From JANQQJ01 sp046290575 (lineage in GTDB: Bacteria; Pseudomonadota; Alphaproteobacteria; SMXS01): a stretch of DNA of 64,000 bases. The translations under genes were made by a program, and so were the position numbers. The notes below the pieces were generated by a model, which did no database searches, had not been told where the DNA came from, and saw nothing but the letters and a program-made list of their open reading frames with translations. The stretch is from positions 62,001 to 126,000 of the forward strand of contig JBKAGX010000004.1 of NCBI GenBank assembly GCA_046290575.1. The letters are read 5' to 3'. Positions 52,503-62,435 of the stretch are shown one piece after another. How positions within the stretch are numbered: position 1 is the stretch's first letter; every line of letters begins with the position of its first letter.

Positions 52503-53762
52503 GTGCGCCCCGGCGCGAGGGTTCAGGCAGCGATCGATCTGGTCGCGGCGATCGAGGAGGCGCAGGCCGCCGGCCGCGCCCCGGCGGATTCGCTCATTCA
52601 GCAATATTTTCGGAAGCGCCGCTATGCAGGGTCCAAAGACCGGCGCGCGGTGATCGATCTGGTCTACGAGGTTCAACGCACCCGCGGCATGCTTACATGG
52701 CGTCTGGGCGGGTCGGAAGCTTCAACGCCCCGCTTGTTGGTGTTACTGGCCTGTGCCCAGCCGGTGGACGCGTCCCTGTTTGATGGCGCGCATACGCCTG
52801 AACCGCTGTCTGAAGAAGAAATAGCGCTGTTAGGGCGCGCAAGTTCAGTGGACGAAGCTGACGCGCCGGACTGGGCGCGCTTCAACGTTCCTGAGTGGTT
52901 AATACCGCATATTCGGGGACGTTTCGGCGACGGTCTTGAAACAGAAATGGCGGCGCTGGAAATGCGTGCGCCATTGGATATCCGCGTCAATGTGCTGCGC
53001 GGGTCCATAGAGCAGGCGCAGGAGGCATTACCGGACGCGGTGCCAGGCGGTTGGGCGCCCTGCTGTCTCAGACTCACCGAGGCACGGTCGCTGACGCAGG
53101 ATCAGGCGTACAAAGACGGTCTGATCGAAATTCAGGATGAAGGATCGCAGATCGCCGCGCTTCTGTGTGATGCCAAGCCGGGGATGCAGGTGCTCGATCT
53201 GTGTGCGGGGGGCGGCGGCAAGACGCTGGCACTGGCGGCGCAGATGGGCAATTCGGGGCAGATCTTTGCCTATGACAATGAGCCCAAGCGGCTCGCCGCC
53301 TTGAAGCCCAGAGCCAATCGGTCGGATGCTAGAAGTATACAATATCCTAAGACGTTAAATGATCTTTCTCAGAAAATGGATCGGGTTGTTCTGGATATGC
53401 CCTGCAGCGGATCCGGGACGTGGCGGCGCAGCCCTGACTTGCGCTGGCGGCTGACTGAGGAACGCCTCGGAGTACTATTGGACACTCAGTCCAAATTACT
53501 CGATCAGGGAGCCGGCTTCGTCAAACCGGGCGGACAACTGATCTATATCGTCTGCTCCATTCTGAAGCAGGAGGCTGAGGATCAGATCACGGCATTTCTA
53601 AACCGTCATGCAGAATTTCGCGTGCGCCCGTACCGCTCGAACTGGTTTGATCCGGACGCCGCACCGCACAGCCTTGCCGAGTCAGACGAGATGCTTCTCA
53701 TGACGCCCGCCAGCCACGGCACCGACGGGTTTTTCGTTGCTGTGCTGCAGCACGGTCAGTAG
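52503..53762 (+). CDS. rsmB: 16S rRNA m5C methyltransferase (RsmB/NOP type)
   Basis: This 419-residue enzyme has an N-terminal NusB-like domain (to about 130) and a SAM domain with DLCAGGGGKTLALAA, motif IV PCSGSGTWRRSPDLRW and motif VI IVCSILKQE, whose cysteines are nucleophile and release residues. The GTG start follows the guaB stop by one base. It sits between guaB and guaA, a recurring alphaproteobacterial arrangement. Confidence 0.9.
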   Translation: MRPGARVQAAIDLVAAIEEAQAAGRAPADSLIQQYFRKRRYAGSKDRRAVIDLVYEVQRTRGMLTWRLGGSEASTPRLLVLLACAQPVDASLFDGAHTPEPLSEEEIALLGRASSVDEADAPDWARFNVPEWLIPHIRGRFGDGLETEMAALEMRAPLDIRVNVLRGSIEQAQEALPDAVPGGWAPCCLRLTEARSLTQDQAYKDGLIEIQDEGSQIAALLCDAKPGMQVLDLCAGGGGKTLALAAQMGNSGQIFAYDNEPKRLAALKPRANRSDARSIQYPKTLNDLSQKMDRVVLDMPCSGSGTWRRSPDLRWRLTEERLGVLLDTQSKLLDQGAGFVKPGGQLIYIVCSILKQEAEDQITAFLNRHAEFRVRPYRSNWFDPDAAPHSLAESDEMLLMTPASHGTDGFFVAVLQHGQ

Positions 53763-53772
53763 GTTTCCCGCC

Positions 53773-55320
53773 ATGAATGACAACGTCCTTATCGTCGATT
53801 TCGGGTCCCAGGTGACCCAGCTGATCGCCCGCCGCGTCCGCGAATCCGGCGTTTATTCCGAAGTGGTGCCCTTCAACAGGGTCGACGACGTGATCGACGG
53901 GTTCGCACCGCAGGCGATCATCCTGTCAGGCGGTCCGGCGTCGGTGACTGAAGCCGATACGCCCCGTGTGCCGCAGGCCGTATTCGACAGAGGCGTGCCG
54001 GTATTGGGCATCTGCTATGGCGAACAGGCGATGTGCGATGCTCTGGGTGGCTCGGTGGAAGCCGCCGACCATCGTGAGTTTGGCCGTGCTTTCCTGACCG
54101 TCACCGACGATTGCCCGTTGTTTGATGGCGTCTGGTCTACCGGCGAGCGGCATCAGGTCTGGATGAGCCACGGTGACCGGGTGATGTCGATCCCTGACGG
54201 GTTCCGGGTGGTCGGCACCAGCGAAAATGCGCCTTTTGCGGCGATTGCCGACGAAACCCGGCACTATTACGGCGTTCAATTCCATCCCGAGGTGGTGCAC
54301 ACGCCCGATGGCGCCAAACTGCTGGCCAATTTCGTTCACAAGGTGGCTGGCTGCGGCGGCGACTGGACCATGGCCGCGTTCCGCGACACCAAGATCGCTG
54401 AAATTCGCAAACAAGTCGGGTCAGGCAAGGTGATCTGCGGGCTTTCCGGGGGGGTCGACTCCTCGGTGGTGGCGGTGTTGTTGCATGAAGCCATCGGCGA
54501 TCAATTGACCTGCGTCTTTGTCGATCATGGCCTGTTGCGCGCGGGCGAGGCCGAACAGGTGTCGGAGGTGTTTCGCGGTCATTACAACATCCCGCTGATT
54601 GATGTGGATGCGAGCGAGCTGTTTCTGGGCAAGCTGGACGGGGTGAGCGACCCGGAACGCAAGCGCAAGATTATCGGCGCGACCTTTATTGATGTGTTCG
54701 AGGCCGAAGCCAAAAAGGTCGGTGACGCCAAATTCCTCGCCCAGGGCACGCTTTACCCGGATGTGATCGAATCCGTCTCGTTCCACGGCGGGCCCAGCGT
54801 CACCATCAAGTCGCACCACAATGTGGGCGGCCTGCCGGAACGCATGAACATGGATCTGGTTGAACCGTTGCGCGAACTCTTCAAGGATGAGGTCCGCGAA
54901 CTGGGCCGCGAGCTGGGCCTGCCGGAAGAACTTGTCGGCCGCCACCCGTTTCCGGGGCCGGGGCTGGCGATCCGCCTGCCGGGCGAGATCACCCACGAGA
55001 AGGCAGACATCCTGCGCAAGGCCGATGCGATCTATCTGGAAGAAATCCGCAACGCCGGGCTTTATGACGCGATCTGGCAGGCGTTTGCCGTGCTGCTGCC
55101 GGTCCGCACGGTCGGTGTGATGGGGGACGAACGCACCTATGACTATGTCTGCGCGTTGCGCGCCGTCACCTCCACCGACGGCATGACCGCCGACTACTAC
55201 CCGTTTGATCATGAGTTTTTGAGCGGGGTGTCCGGCCGTATCATCAACGAGGTCCGGGGCATCAACCGCGTCGTCTATGACGTGACCTCAAAACCCCCCG
55301 GGACCATCGAGTGGGAGTAG
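53773..55320 (+). CDS. guaA: GMP synthase (glutamine-hydrolysing)
   Basis: This 515-residue enzyme makes GMP from XMP. It has an N-terminal class I glutamine amidotransferase with Cys81 (GICYGEQ) and HPE (VQFHPEVVHT), the ATP-pyrophosphatase loop SGGVDSS, and a C-terminal dimer domain ending PPGTIEWE. The ATG at 53773 gives the usual start. With guaB it completes de novo GMP synthesis. Confidence 0.97.
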   Translation: MNDNVLIVDFGSQVTQLIARRVRESGVYSEVVPFNRVDDVIDGFAPQAIILSGGPASVTEADTPRVPQAVFDRGVPVLGICYGEQAMCDALGGSVEAADHREFGRAFLTVTDDCPLFDGVWSTGERHQVWMSHGDRVMSIPDGFRVVGTSENAPFAAIADETRHYYGVQFHPEVVHTPDGAKLLANFVHKVAGCGGDWTMAAFRDTKIAEIRKQVGSGKVICGLSGGVDSSVVAVLLHEAIGDQLTCVFVDHGLLRAGEAEQVSEVFRGHYNIPLIDVDASELFLGKLDGVSDPERKRKIIGATFIDVFEAEAKKVGDAKFLAQGTLYPDVIESVSFHGGPSVTIKSHHNVGGLPERMNMDLVEPLRELFKDEVRELGRELGLPEELVGRHPFPGPGLAIRLPGEITHEKADILRKADAIYLEEIRNAGLYDAIWQAFAVLLPVRTVGVMGDERTYDYVCALRAVTSTDGMTADYYPFDHEFLSGVSGRIINEVRGINRVVYDVTSKPPGTIEWE

Positions 55321-55338
55321 GGGAAGTAGGGGACTGAT

Positions 55339-55884
55339 GTGCGGTTGGAGACACGGCGCACGATAATCCGCCCATGGGTGTCCGAAGACCTGGCGGCCTT
55401 CGGCGCGATCAATGCTGATCCAGAGGTCCGCCACTACTATTATCCTACGGTTCTGTCCCAAGCGGAATCTGATGCTGTTGTCGATCAATGCATGCAGCAT
55501 CTAAGTGACCACGGTTTCGGATTTCTGGCGCTCGAACACCGCGAGTGTCATCAGTTGATTGGCGGTGCCGGCCTGTCCTGGGCGACGGACCCGCCCGGCG
55601 GCCCTGCGGTCGAGATTGGCTGGATATTGGCGCGCCGGTTCTGGCGCCAGGGCTTTGCCAGTGAGGTCAGCCGTGCATGGTTCGCCCATGGCTGGTCTAT
55701 TGGCTTGGACCAGATCGTTGGCTACACGTCGGCCATAAACCATCCATCGCGCACAGTGATGGAAAGCCTCGGCATGATCCGTGATCCGGCGGATGACTTT
55801 CTTGACCCGACCGTGCCGGTGGACCACCCCCTGGCGCCGCATGTGTTGTACCGTATCTTCAGGCCGGTGGGGCGCGTGGTCTGA
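55339..55884 (+). CDS. GNAT acetyltransferase (RimJ/RimL type)
   Basis: This 181-residue protein has RRTIIRPWVSEDLAAFGAI at the start and the acetyl-CoA loop RRFWRQGFASE, followed by AINHPSRTVMESLGM. The layout fits the RimJ/RimL subgroup, which acetylates protein N-termini or small molecules. The start is GTG, 18 nt after guaA. Confidence 0.85.
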   Translation: MRLETRRTIIRPWVSEDLAAFGAINADPEVRHYYYPTVLSQAESDAVVDQCMQHLSDHGFGFLALEHRECHQLIGGAGLSWATDPPGGPAVEIGWILARRFWRQGFASEVSRAWFAHGWSIGLDQIVGYTSAINHPSRTVMESLGMIRDPADDFLDPTVPVDHPLAPHVLYRIFRPVGRVV

Positions 55885-55995
55885 ACGCTTAGTTTCGCGG
55901 TGTTCAAGTGAGAATAGGGCAGGCCATGACGCAGAGTGGCACATTGTGCCACTTCAACATCGATTTTCACCGCTTAACGCGCTATTGGTCAGCTC

Positions 55996-56811
55996 ATGTC
56001 AAAATTTGAACGACAACGCGCCGTCACCGTGCGCGACATTGCTGCCCGCAAGGGCAAGGAACCGGTCGTCTGTCTGACAGCCTATACAGCGCTGGTCGCG
56101 CAGTTGCTGGATCAGCACGTTGACCTGCTGCTGGTCGGTGACTCGGTCGGGATGGTGATCCATGGTTTGCCCAATACTGTGGGCGTGACCATGGAAATGA
56201 TGATCCTGCATGGCCAGGCCGTGATGCGTGGTGCGCCACAGGCCTGTGTCGTCGTCGATATGCCCTTTGGCAGTTACGAGGCATCGCCAGAACATGCGAT
56301 CGGCAATGCGGTGCGGATCATGCAGGAGACAGGCTGCGCTGCGGTCAAACTTGAAGGGGGTGCTGAAATGGCGCCCACCATCGAGTTTCTGGTCAAGCGC
56401 GGGATCCCGGTCATGGGCCATGTCGGGCTACAGCCTCAGTCCGTCAACATGCATGGCTATGCCGCCAAAGGGCGAAAGCGTGAGGAATGGGATGGCATCA
56501 TCGCCGACGCCCAGGCCGTGGCCGAGGCGGGCGCTTTTGCCACCGTGGTTGAGGCGGTGGCCGCAGACCTGGGTGCGGAACTCACAGCGGCCGTTCCCAA
56601 TGTTACGATCGGTATTGGGGCATCGGCCGCATGTGATGGCCAGATCCTCGTGACCGAGGACATGATCGGCCTGTTCGCCAGCACCCCGACCTTCGTAAAA
56701 CGCTATGCGGAATGGGGCTCTGCGATCGACGAAGCAGCGGCAAATTATGCGGCCGAAGTAAAAGCCCGGCGATTCCCTGCCGAAGAACATACATATTCCA
56801 TGAGAGACTAA
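55996..56811 (+). CDS. panB: 3-methyl-2-oxobutanoate hydroxymethyltransferase
   Basis: This 271-residue TIM-barrel enzyme is the first committed step of pantothenate synthesis. It has VCLTAYTALVAQLLDQHVD, DSVGMVIHGLPNT and KLEGG, with the metal-binding aspartates. panC is not adjacent. Confidence 0.96.
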   Translation: MSKFERQRAVTVRDIAARKGKEPVVCLTAYTALVAQLLDQHVDLLLVGDSVGMVIHGLPNTVGVTMEMMILHGQAVMRGAPQACVVVDMPFGSYEASPEHAIGNAVRIMQETGCAAVKLEGGAEMAPTIEFLVKRGIPVMGHVGLQPQSVNMHGYAAKGRKREEWDGIIADAQAVAEAGAFATVVEAVAADLGAELTAAVPNVTIGIGASAACDGQILVTEDMIGLFASTPTFVKRYAEWGSAIDEAAANYAAEVKARRFPAEEHTYSMRD

Positions 56812-56890
56812 CGTTCTAAGGTCCCTTGGCGTTTGCGAATGCCGGGGCCGAAGGCTAATGTAGCGCCGCTTTCACCGTCAGGAGGCTCGA

Positions 56891-57559
56891 TTGAGCGACA
56901 TTTTTCGCGAGGTGGATGAAGAAGTCCGCCAGCAGCAGATCATCGAATTCATCAAACGCTACGGCAAATATGTCGTGGCGGTCGTTGTGCTGGCAATCAT
57001 CGTCTTTGCGGCGATGCGGTATTTTGACGAACAGAAGCGGGTAGAGCGTGAAGCGGCGGGCGACCGGTTTGCAGCCGCCATGACGCTGTTGGAAAATGAG
57101 CGCGTTACCGATGCGATTACCGCGTTCGGCGCGGCAGCTGAGGAAAGCGGCGACGAAGGCTATGGCCTGTTGGCGCGCTTCCGTCAGGCGCAAGCCCTGG
57201 TGACTGCTGGGGAATCGGAGGCGGCGATTGATGCTTATGATGCGATTATGGAAGACGGCTCCGTTGATTCCGTATGGCGTAAACTCGCCGGCGTCTACGC
57301 GGCCACATTGGCGCTTCAGGCCGCCGATAATGCCGATGTAGCGCAAAGGCTTGAAGCTTTGGGCGGCGACCATCCCTGGCGCCTTTCCGTGCTGGAGCTT
57401 ACCGCGTTGAACCAGTATCGCGCCGGTAACGCTGATGCTGCGAAGGAAACCTATCGGCAGGTGTTTGATGAAGCGCCCGCCGGGTCAGGGTTCCGGGGAC
57501 GGTCGGCGCAGATGCTCTCGGTCCTGGGCGTTCCCACCAGCGAACTGACTGCTGAATAA
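56891..57559 (+). CDS. Tetratricopeptide membrane protein (YfgM-like)
   Basis: This 222-residue protein has one membrane helix (YVVAVVVLAIIVFAAMRYF, about 25-44) and a C-terminal TPR-like domain rich in Ala. The family works with SecYEG and PpiD in the periplasm. TTG start with a strong AGGAGG five bases before it. It is followed by bamB and der, the usual YfgM-BamB-Der set. Confidence 0.85.
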   Translation: MSDIFREVDEEVRQQQIIEFIKRYGKYVVAVVVLAIIVFAAMRYFDEQKRVEREAAGDRFAAAMTLLENERVTDAITAFGAAAEESGDEGYGLLARFRQAQALVTAGESEAAIDAYDAIMEDGSVDSVWRKLAGVYAATLALQAADNADVAQRLEALGGDHPWRLSVLELTALNQYRAGNADAAKETYRQVFDEAPAGSGFRGRSAQMLSVLGVPTSELTAE

Positions 57560-57571
57560 CAGGTCCCTGAT

Positions 57572-58900
57572 ATGAACCTGCCGCGTAGCCTCAAAACCGC
57601 CATTGCCCTTCCGGCCCTTGCCGTCCTGCTTGCTGCATGCGGCGGCGATGAGGATGAAGAAATCGTCCTGGAGGGCCAGCGGATCGCCGTTGTTCAGCTG
57701 GAAGATCAGATACTGGTCGACCCCGAAATGCGTGATGTCGCCGTTCGGCTTCCCCAGCCCCATACAAATTCTTCCTGGCCGCAGGCGGGGGGATATGCCC
57801 ATCACGCCATGCATCATTTGGCGCTGGGCGCCACACCGCGCGTGGTCTGGCGGAGTGACATCGCCGGGTCGACGAAGAACCGTAAACTGCTGTCGACGCC
57901 GGTTGTTGCGTCAGGCCTTGTTTTTGTGAAAGGCGCTGCCTGGGAAGTCTTTGCGCTTGATGAATCTTCGGGCCGGCGAGTTTGGCAGGTCGATTTGCGC
58001 CGTGGCGATGAAAAGCGCGATTCGCATTCGGGCGGCGGCGTCGCGTATCACAATGGCCGCCTTTATGTGACGTCGGGTTCAGGCCTGGCGGCGGCCCTAG
58101 ATGCCCGGACCGGCAATGAAATCTGGCGCGCGGAATTTGATGCCGGATTGCGCGGTGCCCCAACAGTAGATGACGGCCAGGTCTACATCACGACCATGGA
58201 CAATCAGCTTATCGCGCTGCGTGCTGCAGACGGTGAGACCGAATGGAGTCATGTGGCGATTGCCGAGGCCGCTGGTCTGATGGGCAGTTCCAGTCCTGCT
58301 GTGGTTGGCGGAACCGTGGTCGCTGCGTTCTCATCCGGCGAACTGTTTGCACTTGAAGCCGCCAATGGCCGGATCGCCTGGGCCGATTCTCTGACGCGTA
58401 CCGGCCGTCCGACACCGCTATCGACCCTCAACGACGTTGACGGCCATCCGGTTGTGGACCGTGGCCAGGTGTTCGCGATCGGCCATAGCGGCCGCATGGC
58501 CGCGATTGACCTGCGGACCGGGACGCGGGTGTGGGAAAACAACATAGGCGGATCGCAGACGCTCTGGGTCGCTGGTGATTATCTCTATGTCCTGACCATC
58601 GACAATGAAGTGATTTGTGTCTCCCGCAGCAACGGGCGGATTCGCTGGATATCGGAGTTGGAGCGCTGGAAGAACAACAAGCGCACCAAGGGTGTGGTCG
58701 TATGGTCTGGTCCCGTACTCGCCGGTGACAGGTTGCTGCTGGTGTCGAATATCGGCCTGATCACGGCCCTGTCGCCTTATACCGGCGAGTTTCTCGGCGC
58801 GGTCGAGCTGCCCGATGAGAAGAACTATCTGCCGCCCGTCATCGCCAATGGCACGCTCTATTTGTTGAGCGACCAGGGCGAACTGGTGGCGATGCGGTAA
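57572..58900 (+). CDS. bamB: Outer-membrane assembly lipoprotein BamB
   Basis: This 442-residue lipoprotein (Cys23 in LLAAC) carries PQQ-like beta-propeller repeats. Typical repeat motifs are SGRRVWQVDLR, TGNEIWRAEFDAG and ANGRIAWADSL. It is a BamA-associated scaffold of the outer-membrane assembly complex. The short N-terminal acidic patch follows the cysteine. Confidence 0.9.
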   Translation: MNLPRSLKTAIALPALAVLLAACGGDEDEEIVLEGQRIAVVQLEDQILVDPEMRDVAVRLPQPHTNSSWPQAGGYAHHAMHHLALGATPRVVWRSDIAGSTKNRKLLSTPVVASGLVFVKGAAWEVFALDESSGRRVWQVDLRRGDEKRDSHSGGGVAYHNGRLYVTSGSGLAAALDARTGNEIWRAEFDAGLRGAPTVDDGQVYITTMDNQLIALRAADGETEWSHVAIAEAAGLMGSSSPAVVGGTVVAAFSSGELFALEAANGRIAWADSLTRTGRPTPLSTLNDVDGHPVVDRGQVFAIGHSGRMAAIDLRTGTRVWENNIGGSQTLWVAGDYLYVLTIDNEVICVSRSNGRIRWISELERWKNNKRTKGVVVWSGPVLAGDRLLLVSNIGLITALSPYTGEFLGAVELPDEKNYLPPVIANGTLYLLSDQGELVAMR

Positions 58901-58910
58901 TAATGCACCG

Positions 58911-60250
58911 ATGTCCTTCACCGTTGCGATCATCGGCCGTCCCAATGTCGGCAAATCGACCTTATTTAATCGGCTGACCGGTCGGCGTCAGGCGCTGGTC
59001 GACGACCGCCCTGGCGTTACGCGCGATCGGCGCGAAGGCGACGGCCGCATCGGCGACCTGAGATTCAGCCTGCTGGATACAGCCGGACTCGACGAAGGCG
59101 GTCATGACAGCCTCGAAACACGCATGCGCCAGCAAACCGAGCGGGCCGTCGAGGATGCCGATATCGCGCTTTTCCTGATCGACGCGCGGGCTGGCGTTAC
59201 CCCTATGGATCAGTATTTTGCCGACTGGCTGCGGGCTACCGGTAAACCTGTGATTCTTGTGGCCAACAAGTGCGAGGGCTCTGGTGGTGATTCCGGTCTG
59301 TTTGAGTCCTTTGCGCTCGGGCTGGGAGACCCGGTTCAGTTCTCTGCCGAGCATGGTGATGGCTGGGAGAGCTTTATGATCGGCTGAGTCATGAAGCGGC
59401 GTTGCTCCTTCCGGACGAGAGCCAGCAGCCGGACGAAGGAGGCGGTCCGCTGCATCTGGCGGTGATCGGCCGTCCGAATGCGGGAAAATCCACCCTGATC
59501 AACGCGCTGATCGGTGAAGAGCGGCTGCTGGCTGGTCCCGAGGCGGGGTTGACGCGGGATTCAATCTCTGTTGATTGGTCCTATGAAGATGCACCGATCC
59601 GCCTGTTCGATACGGCGGGCATGCGGCGCCGGGCCAAAGTTGTCGACAAGCTGGAGAAGATGTCCGTTGCGGACGGATTGCGGGCGGTTCGGTTTGCCCA
59701 TGTGATCGTTTTGTTGATCGATGCAACGTCACCGCTGGACAGGCAGGATCGGGTGCTGGCCAACATGGTTGCGCGGGAAGGCCGGGCGTTGATTATCGCG
59801 CTGAACAAGTGGGACCTGGTCGATGATAAGGAGGCCGTCCGAAAGGAGGTCGAGTATCAACTCGACCGCGACATGCCGGAAGTCAGGGGTGCAGAGATTG
59901 TGCCGATTTCGGCGTTGTCGGGCAGGGGGCTCGACAAGTTGATGCCTGCGGTGTTGCAGGCTCGAGCCGCCTGGGATTCACGGATATCGACGGGGCCCCT
60001 TAACCGCTGGCTCGATGCGATGCTGGCGGCGCATCCGCCGCCGGCTGCCAAGGGCCGCCGTATCAAGCTGCGCTACATGACGCAGATCAAGGCTCGTCCG
60101 CCAACCTTCATGGTGTCTTGCAGCCGCCCAGCCGATTTGCCCACCGCCTATGAGCGCTATTTGGTGAATGGTCTGCGCGAGACGTTCGATTTGTGGGGCA
60201 CGCCGATTCGCCTGCGGATGAAGAAGGGCGACAACCCCTATGCCAAATAG
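58911..60250 (+). pseudogene. der: GTPase Der with a frameshift
   Basis: Der (EngA) is an essential double-GTPase needed for 50S assembly. The first G domain has GRPNVGKST and VDDRPGVTRD but ends at a TGA (59385-59387) in the wrong frame, reading WESFMIG. One base added after 59363 would give GELYDRLSHEAALLLPDE and join the second G domain (GRPNAGKST, NKWD, SALSGRG) and the KH domain to 60250. Total length would be about 446 residues. The site suggests a one-base deletion in GGC(C)TG. Since Der is essential, a sequencing error is most likely. Confidence 0.85.
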
Positions 60251-60289
60251 ACCGCAAACAGAATTGAAACAATAAAGCCCAGAAACGCT

Positions 60290-61174
60290 CTAGGCGTCTT
60301 CAGCCAGTCTTTCCAACGTCAGACGGCCCATCTCGGCGTGCCGTGGATTGTCCACCCTGCCAGTCAACAGCAGTACGGCCCCAATTAGAGTGGCCCAGCC
60401 CCTGGCGCGCGATATCTGGCTGTCGGTTGCACCATAATCGTTCAGTACCGTCTTGCGGGCTGCCTTGTCGGCGAACAGCCCCCAGACCGAGCCAAGGTCT
60501 GTCGCGACATCGCCGTTCGTCATATCACCCCAGTCGACGATGCCTGAGATCTTGCCACTCTGAACCAGCACGTTTCGGGCATGAAGATCGCCGTGCAGCC
60601 AGCGTCGCTTACTGGCAGCCGGTGCCGCCAGCGCCTGGCTCCAAATATCAGGGATGATGTCGGGGATGGCAGGGGTGTCGTTGCTTAGCTGGCCCAGCCT
60701 TTCCTCGGCGATGTCTTTAAGATCCACCAGCGGTACGCCCCGTGATGGTTTTCGGGGTGCGTCCAGAGGAGCGGGTTGATGAAGCGCTTTCAGAAATTCT
60801 GCGAAGATTGGCGCCTGGTCGGCGGCGGGCGGGGACAGGTCGGCTGTTTCCCCGGCAAGCCAGGGTACCACGCTCCACGCCCATGGGTAACGGCCCATCG
60901 CGGCACCTTTGCGAAGTGGGATCGGGGCGGGGAGTGTGATGTTGTCGGCAATCCGCGGCAGCCATATTTGTTCGCTTTCGATCAGCGGCGCCGCCTGCGC
61001 GCGCCGGGGCAGCCTTACCGCCAGATCATCGCCCAGGCGGAACATATCGTTGTCCCAGCCGCTTTCGACATGCTTGAGAGGCAGATCACCAAGATCCGGA
61101 TGCTGGCTTTCAAGGAGCGCACGGACAAGCGCGACGTCGATCACTATTTCGGGCGGTGGTGTTCCTGCTGACAT
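60290..61174 (-). CDS. Aminoglycoside-phosphotransferase-fold kinase
   Basis: This 294-residue protein has the APH fold with HGDLHARNVLV and IVDWGDMTNGD (catalytic and metal aspartates) and ESGWDNDMFRLGDDLAVRLPRR near the start. Substrates range from sugars to antibiotics, and none can be assigned. It is convergent with der. Confidence 0.85.
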   Translation of the reverse strand: MSAGTPPPEIVIDVALVRALLESQHPDLGDLPLKHVESGWDNDMFRLGDDLAVRLPRRAQAAPLIESEQIWLPRIADNITLPAPIPLRKGAAMGRYPWAWSVVPWLAGETADLSPPAADQAPIFAEFLKALHQPAPLDAPRKPSRGVPLVDLKDIAEERLGQLSNDTPAIPDIIPDIWSQALAAPAASKRRWLHGDLHARNVLVQSGKISGIVDWGDMTNGDVATDLGSVWGLFADKAARKTVLNDYGATDSQISRARGWATLIGAVLLLTGRVDNPRHAEMGRLTLERLAEDA

Positions 61175-61213
61175 TGCATTGGCCCTGGCGTCTGTCCCGA
61201 TCTGTTCATAGGA

Positions 61214-61720
61214 CTATTCCTGCCCGCCCGGCATCCAGCTGGCATAAAGCCTTCGCGGATCAGTTCGGACGAAAGGATAGCGGCCCCAATAGCCCCATTC
61301 ATCATAGTCAGGACCATAGACCTCCCGGAAGATGGCGTGCAGATCTTCGCGCCCGCCCGTGCTTGTATCGACTTCGTGTGCCACCCCGTGAATCAGAATC
61401 GAGAGAGTCTGCCCCCGCGTATGGGCTGCGCTGATCTGGGGATTGTGTCTGATGTGCCTGATGCGAAGCGAATCAGGCGATGTTGCGAACCAGAACCGGC
61501 CCCGGAAAAAGACCCCGTCTACCGGCGCGACAATGGGCGCGTGACTCTTGCTGACTGTGGCCAGATCCAGAACGCTGATTCCGGCCAGTTCTTGGCAGAG
61601 CTCCTGAGCGCTGAGTCTCGTACCGTCGCCATGTACGGTGCGCAGGTGCTGTCCTGCATTGGCGTAGCTTGCGTCGAGCAGCGTTTGCAGTTCGCCAATA
61701 TCGTCAGCTGTTTCCCGCAT
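61214..61720 (-). CDS. Pyridoxamine 5'-phosphate oxidase-like flavoprotein
   Basis: This 168-residue split-barrel protein (LDLATVSKSHAPIVAPVDGVFFRG, then SPDSLRIRHIRHNPQISAAH) would bind FMN or F420. Its start overlaps the end of the SDR gene by 17 nt. The substrate is unknown. Confidence 0.8.
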   Translation of the reverse strand: MRETADDIGELQTLLDASYANAGQHLRTVHGDGTRLSAQELCQELAGISVLDLATVSKSHAPIVAPVDGVFFRGRFWFATSPDSLRIRHIRHNPQISAAHTRGQTLSILIHGVAHEVDTSTGGREDLHAIFREVYGPDYDEWGYWGRYPFVRTDPRRLYASWMPGGQE

Positions 61721-62435
61721 CTTCAGCCCAGTCCCGGTAGTTCACCAGTGTACCATTGTCCGTCCAGGCGGGTGAGACCATTTTGACCATCAGCTCGGCG
61801 ACCTGGTCTGGTGTGGGCAGGGTCTGCGGGTCTTCGCCGGGCATGGCCTTGGCACGCATGGCAGTTGCGACCGCCCCGGGGTTGAGCAGGCTGACCCTGA
61901 TTTTGGTGTTACCGATTTCCTGTGCGTAGGTGCGCACCATCATCTCTAGCGCGGCTTTGCTGACGGCATAGGCGCCCCAATGGGCCCGCGCCACGTGTCC
62001 AACGCTGGAGGACAGAAAAAGAGCGCGTCCCGCGTCCGACGCGCGCAACAACGCGTCGCAGGCGCGGATCAGACGCCAGTTGGCTGTCAGGTTCAGCGCC
62101 AGAACATCGTCCCAGAGTTTGGGGTCCTGGTGCGGCATCGGCCCCAATTCGCCCAGAATGCCGGCATTGCCAATCAGGATATCCAGCTTGCCCCAACGCT
62201 CTGCGATGGCACCGCCAAGCTGATCTATGGTGGCCGTCTCCGACAGGTCCAGCGGGACCAGTGTCGCGCTGCCACCGGCAGCCTGAATTTCATCGTCGAG
62301 TTCTTCAAGGCCGCCAACGGTGCGCGCGACGGCGATCACATGGGCGCCTTGTGATGCCAGCGCCCTGGCAACGGCATAGCCAATGCCACGCGAGGCGCCT
62401 GTGACCAGCGCGATCCGGCCGGCGATCGTCATCAT
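61704..62435 (-). CDS. SDR family oxidoreductase
   Basis: This 243-residue short-chain dehydrogenase has TGASRGIGYAVA (NAD(P) binding), NAGILGELG and YAVSKAALE (Tyr/Lys), with the catalytic SSS before. The ATG at 62435 overlaps the purF stop by 4 nt, so it is translationally coupled. An SDR downstream of purF is common in alphaproteobacteria. Confidence 0.9.
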   Translation of the reverse strand: MMTIAGRIALVTGASRGIGYAVARALASQGAHVIAVARTVGGLEELDDEIQAAGGSATLVPLDLSETATIDQLGGAIAERWGKLDILIGNAGILGELGPMPHQDPKLWDDVLALNLTANWRLIRACDALLRASDAGRALFLSSSVGHVARAHWGAYAVSKAALEMMVRTYAQEIGNTKIRVSLLNPGAVATAMRAKAMPGEDPQTLPTPDQVAELMVKMVSPAWTDNGTLVNYRDWAEDAGNS

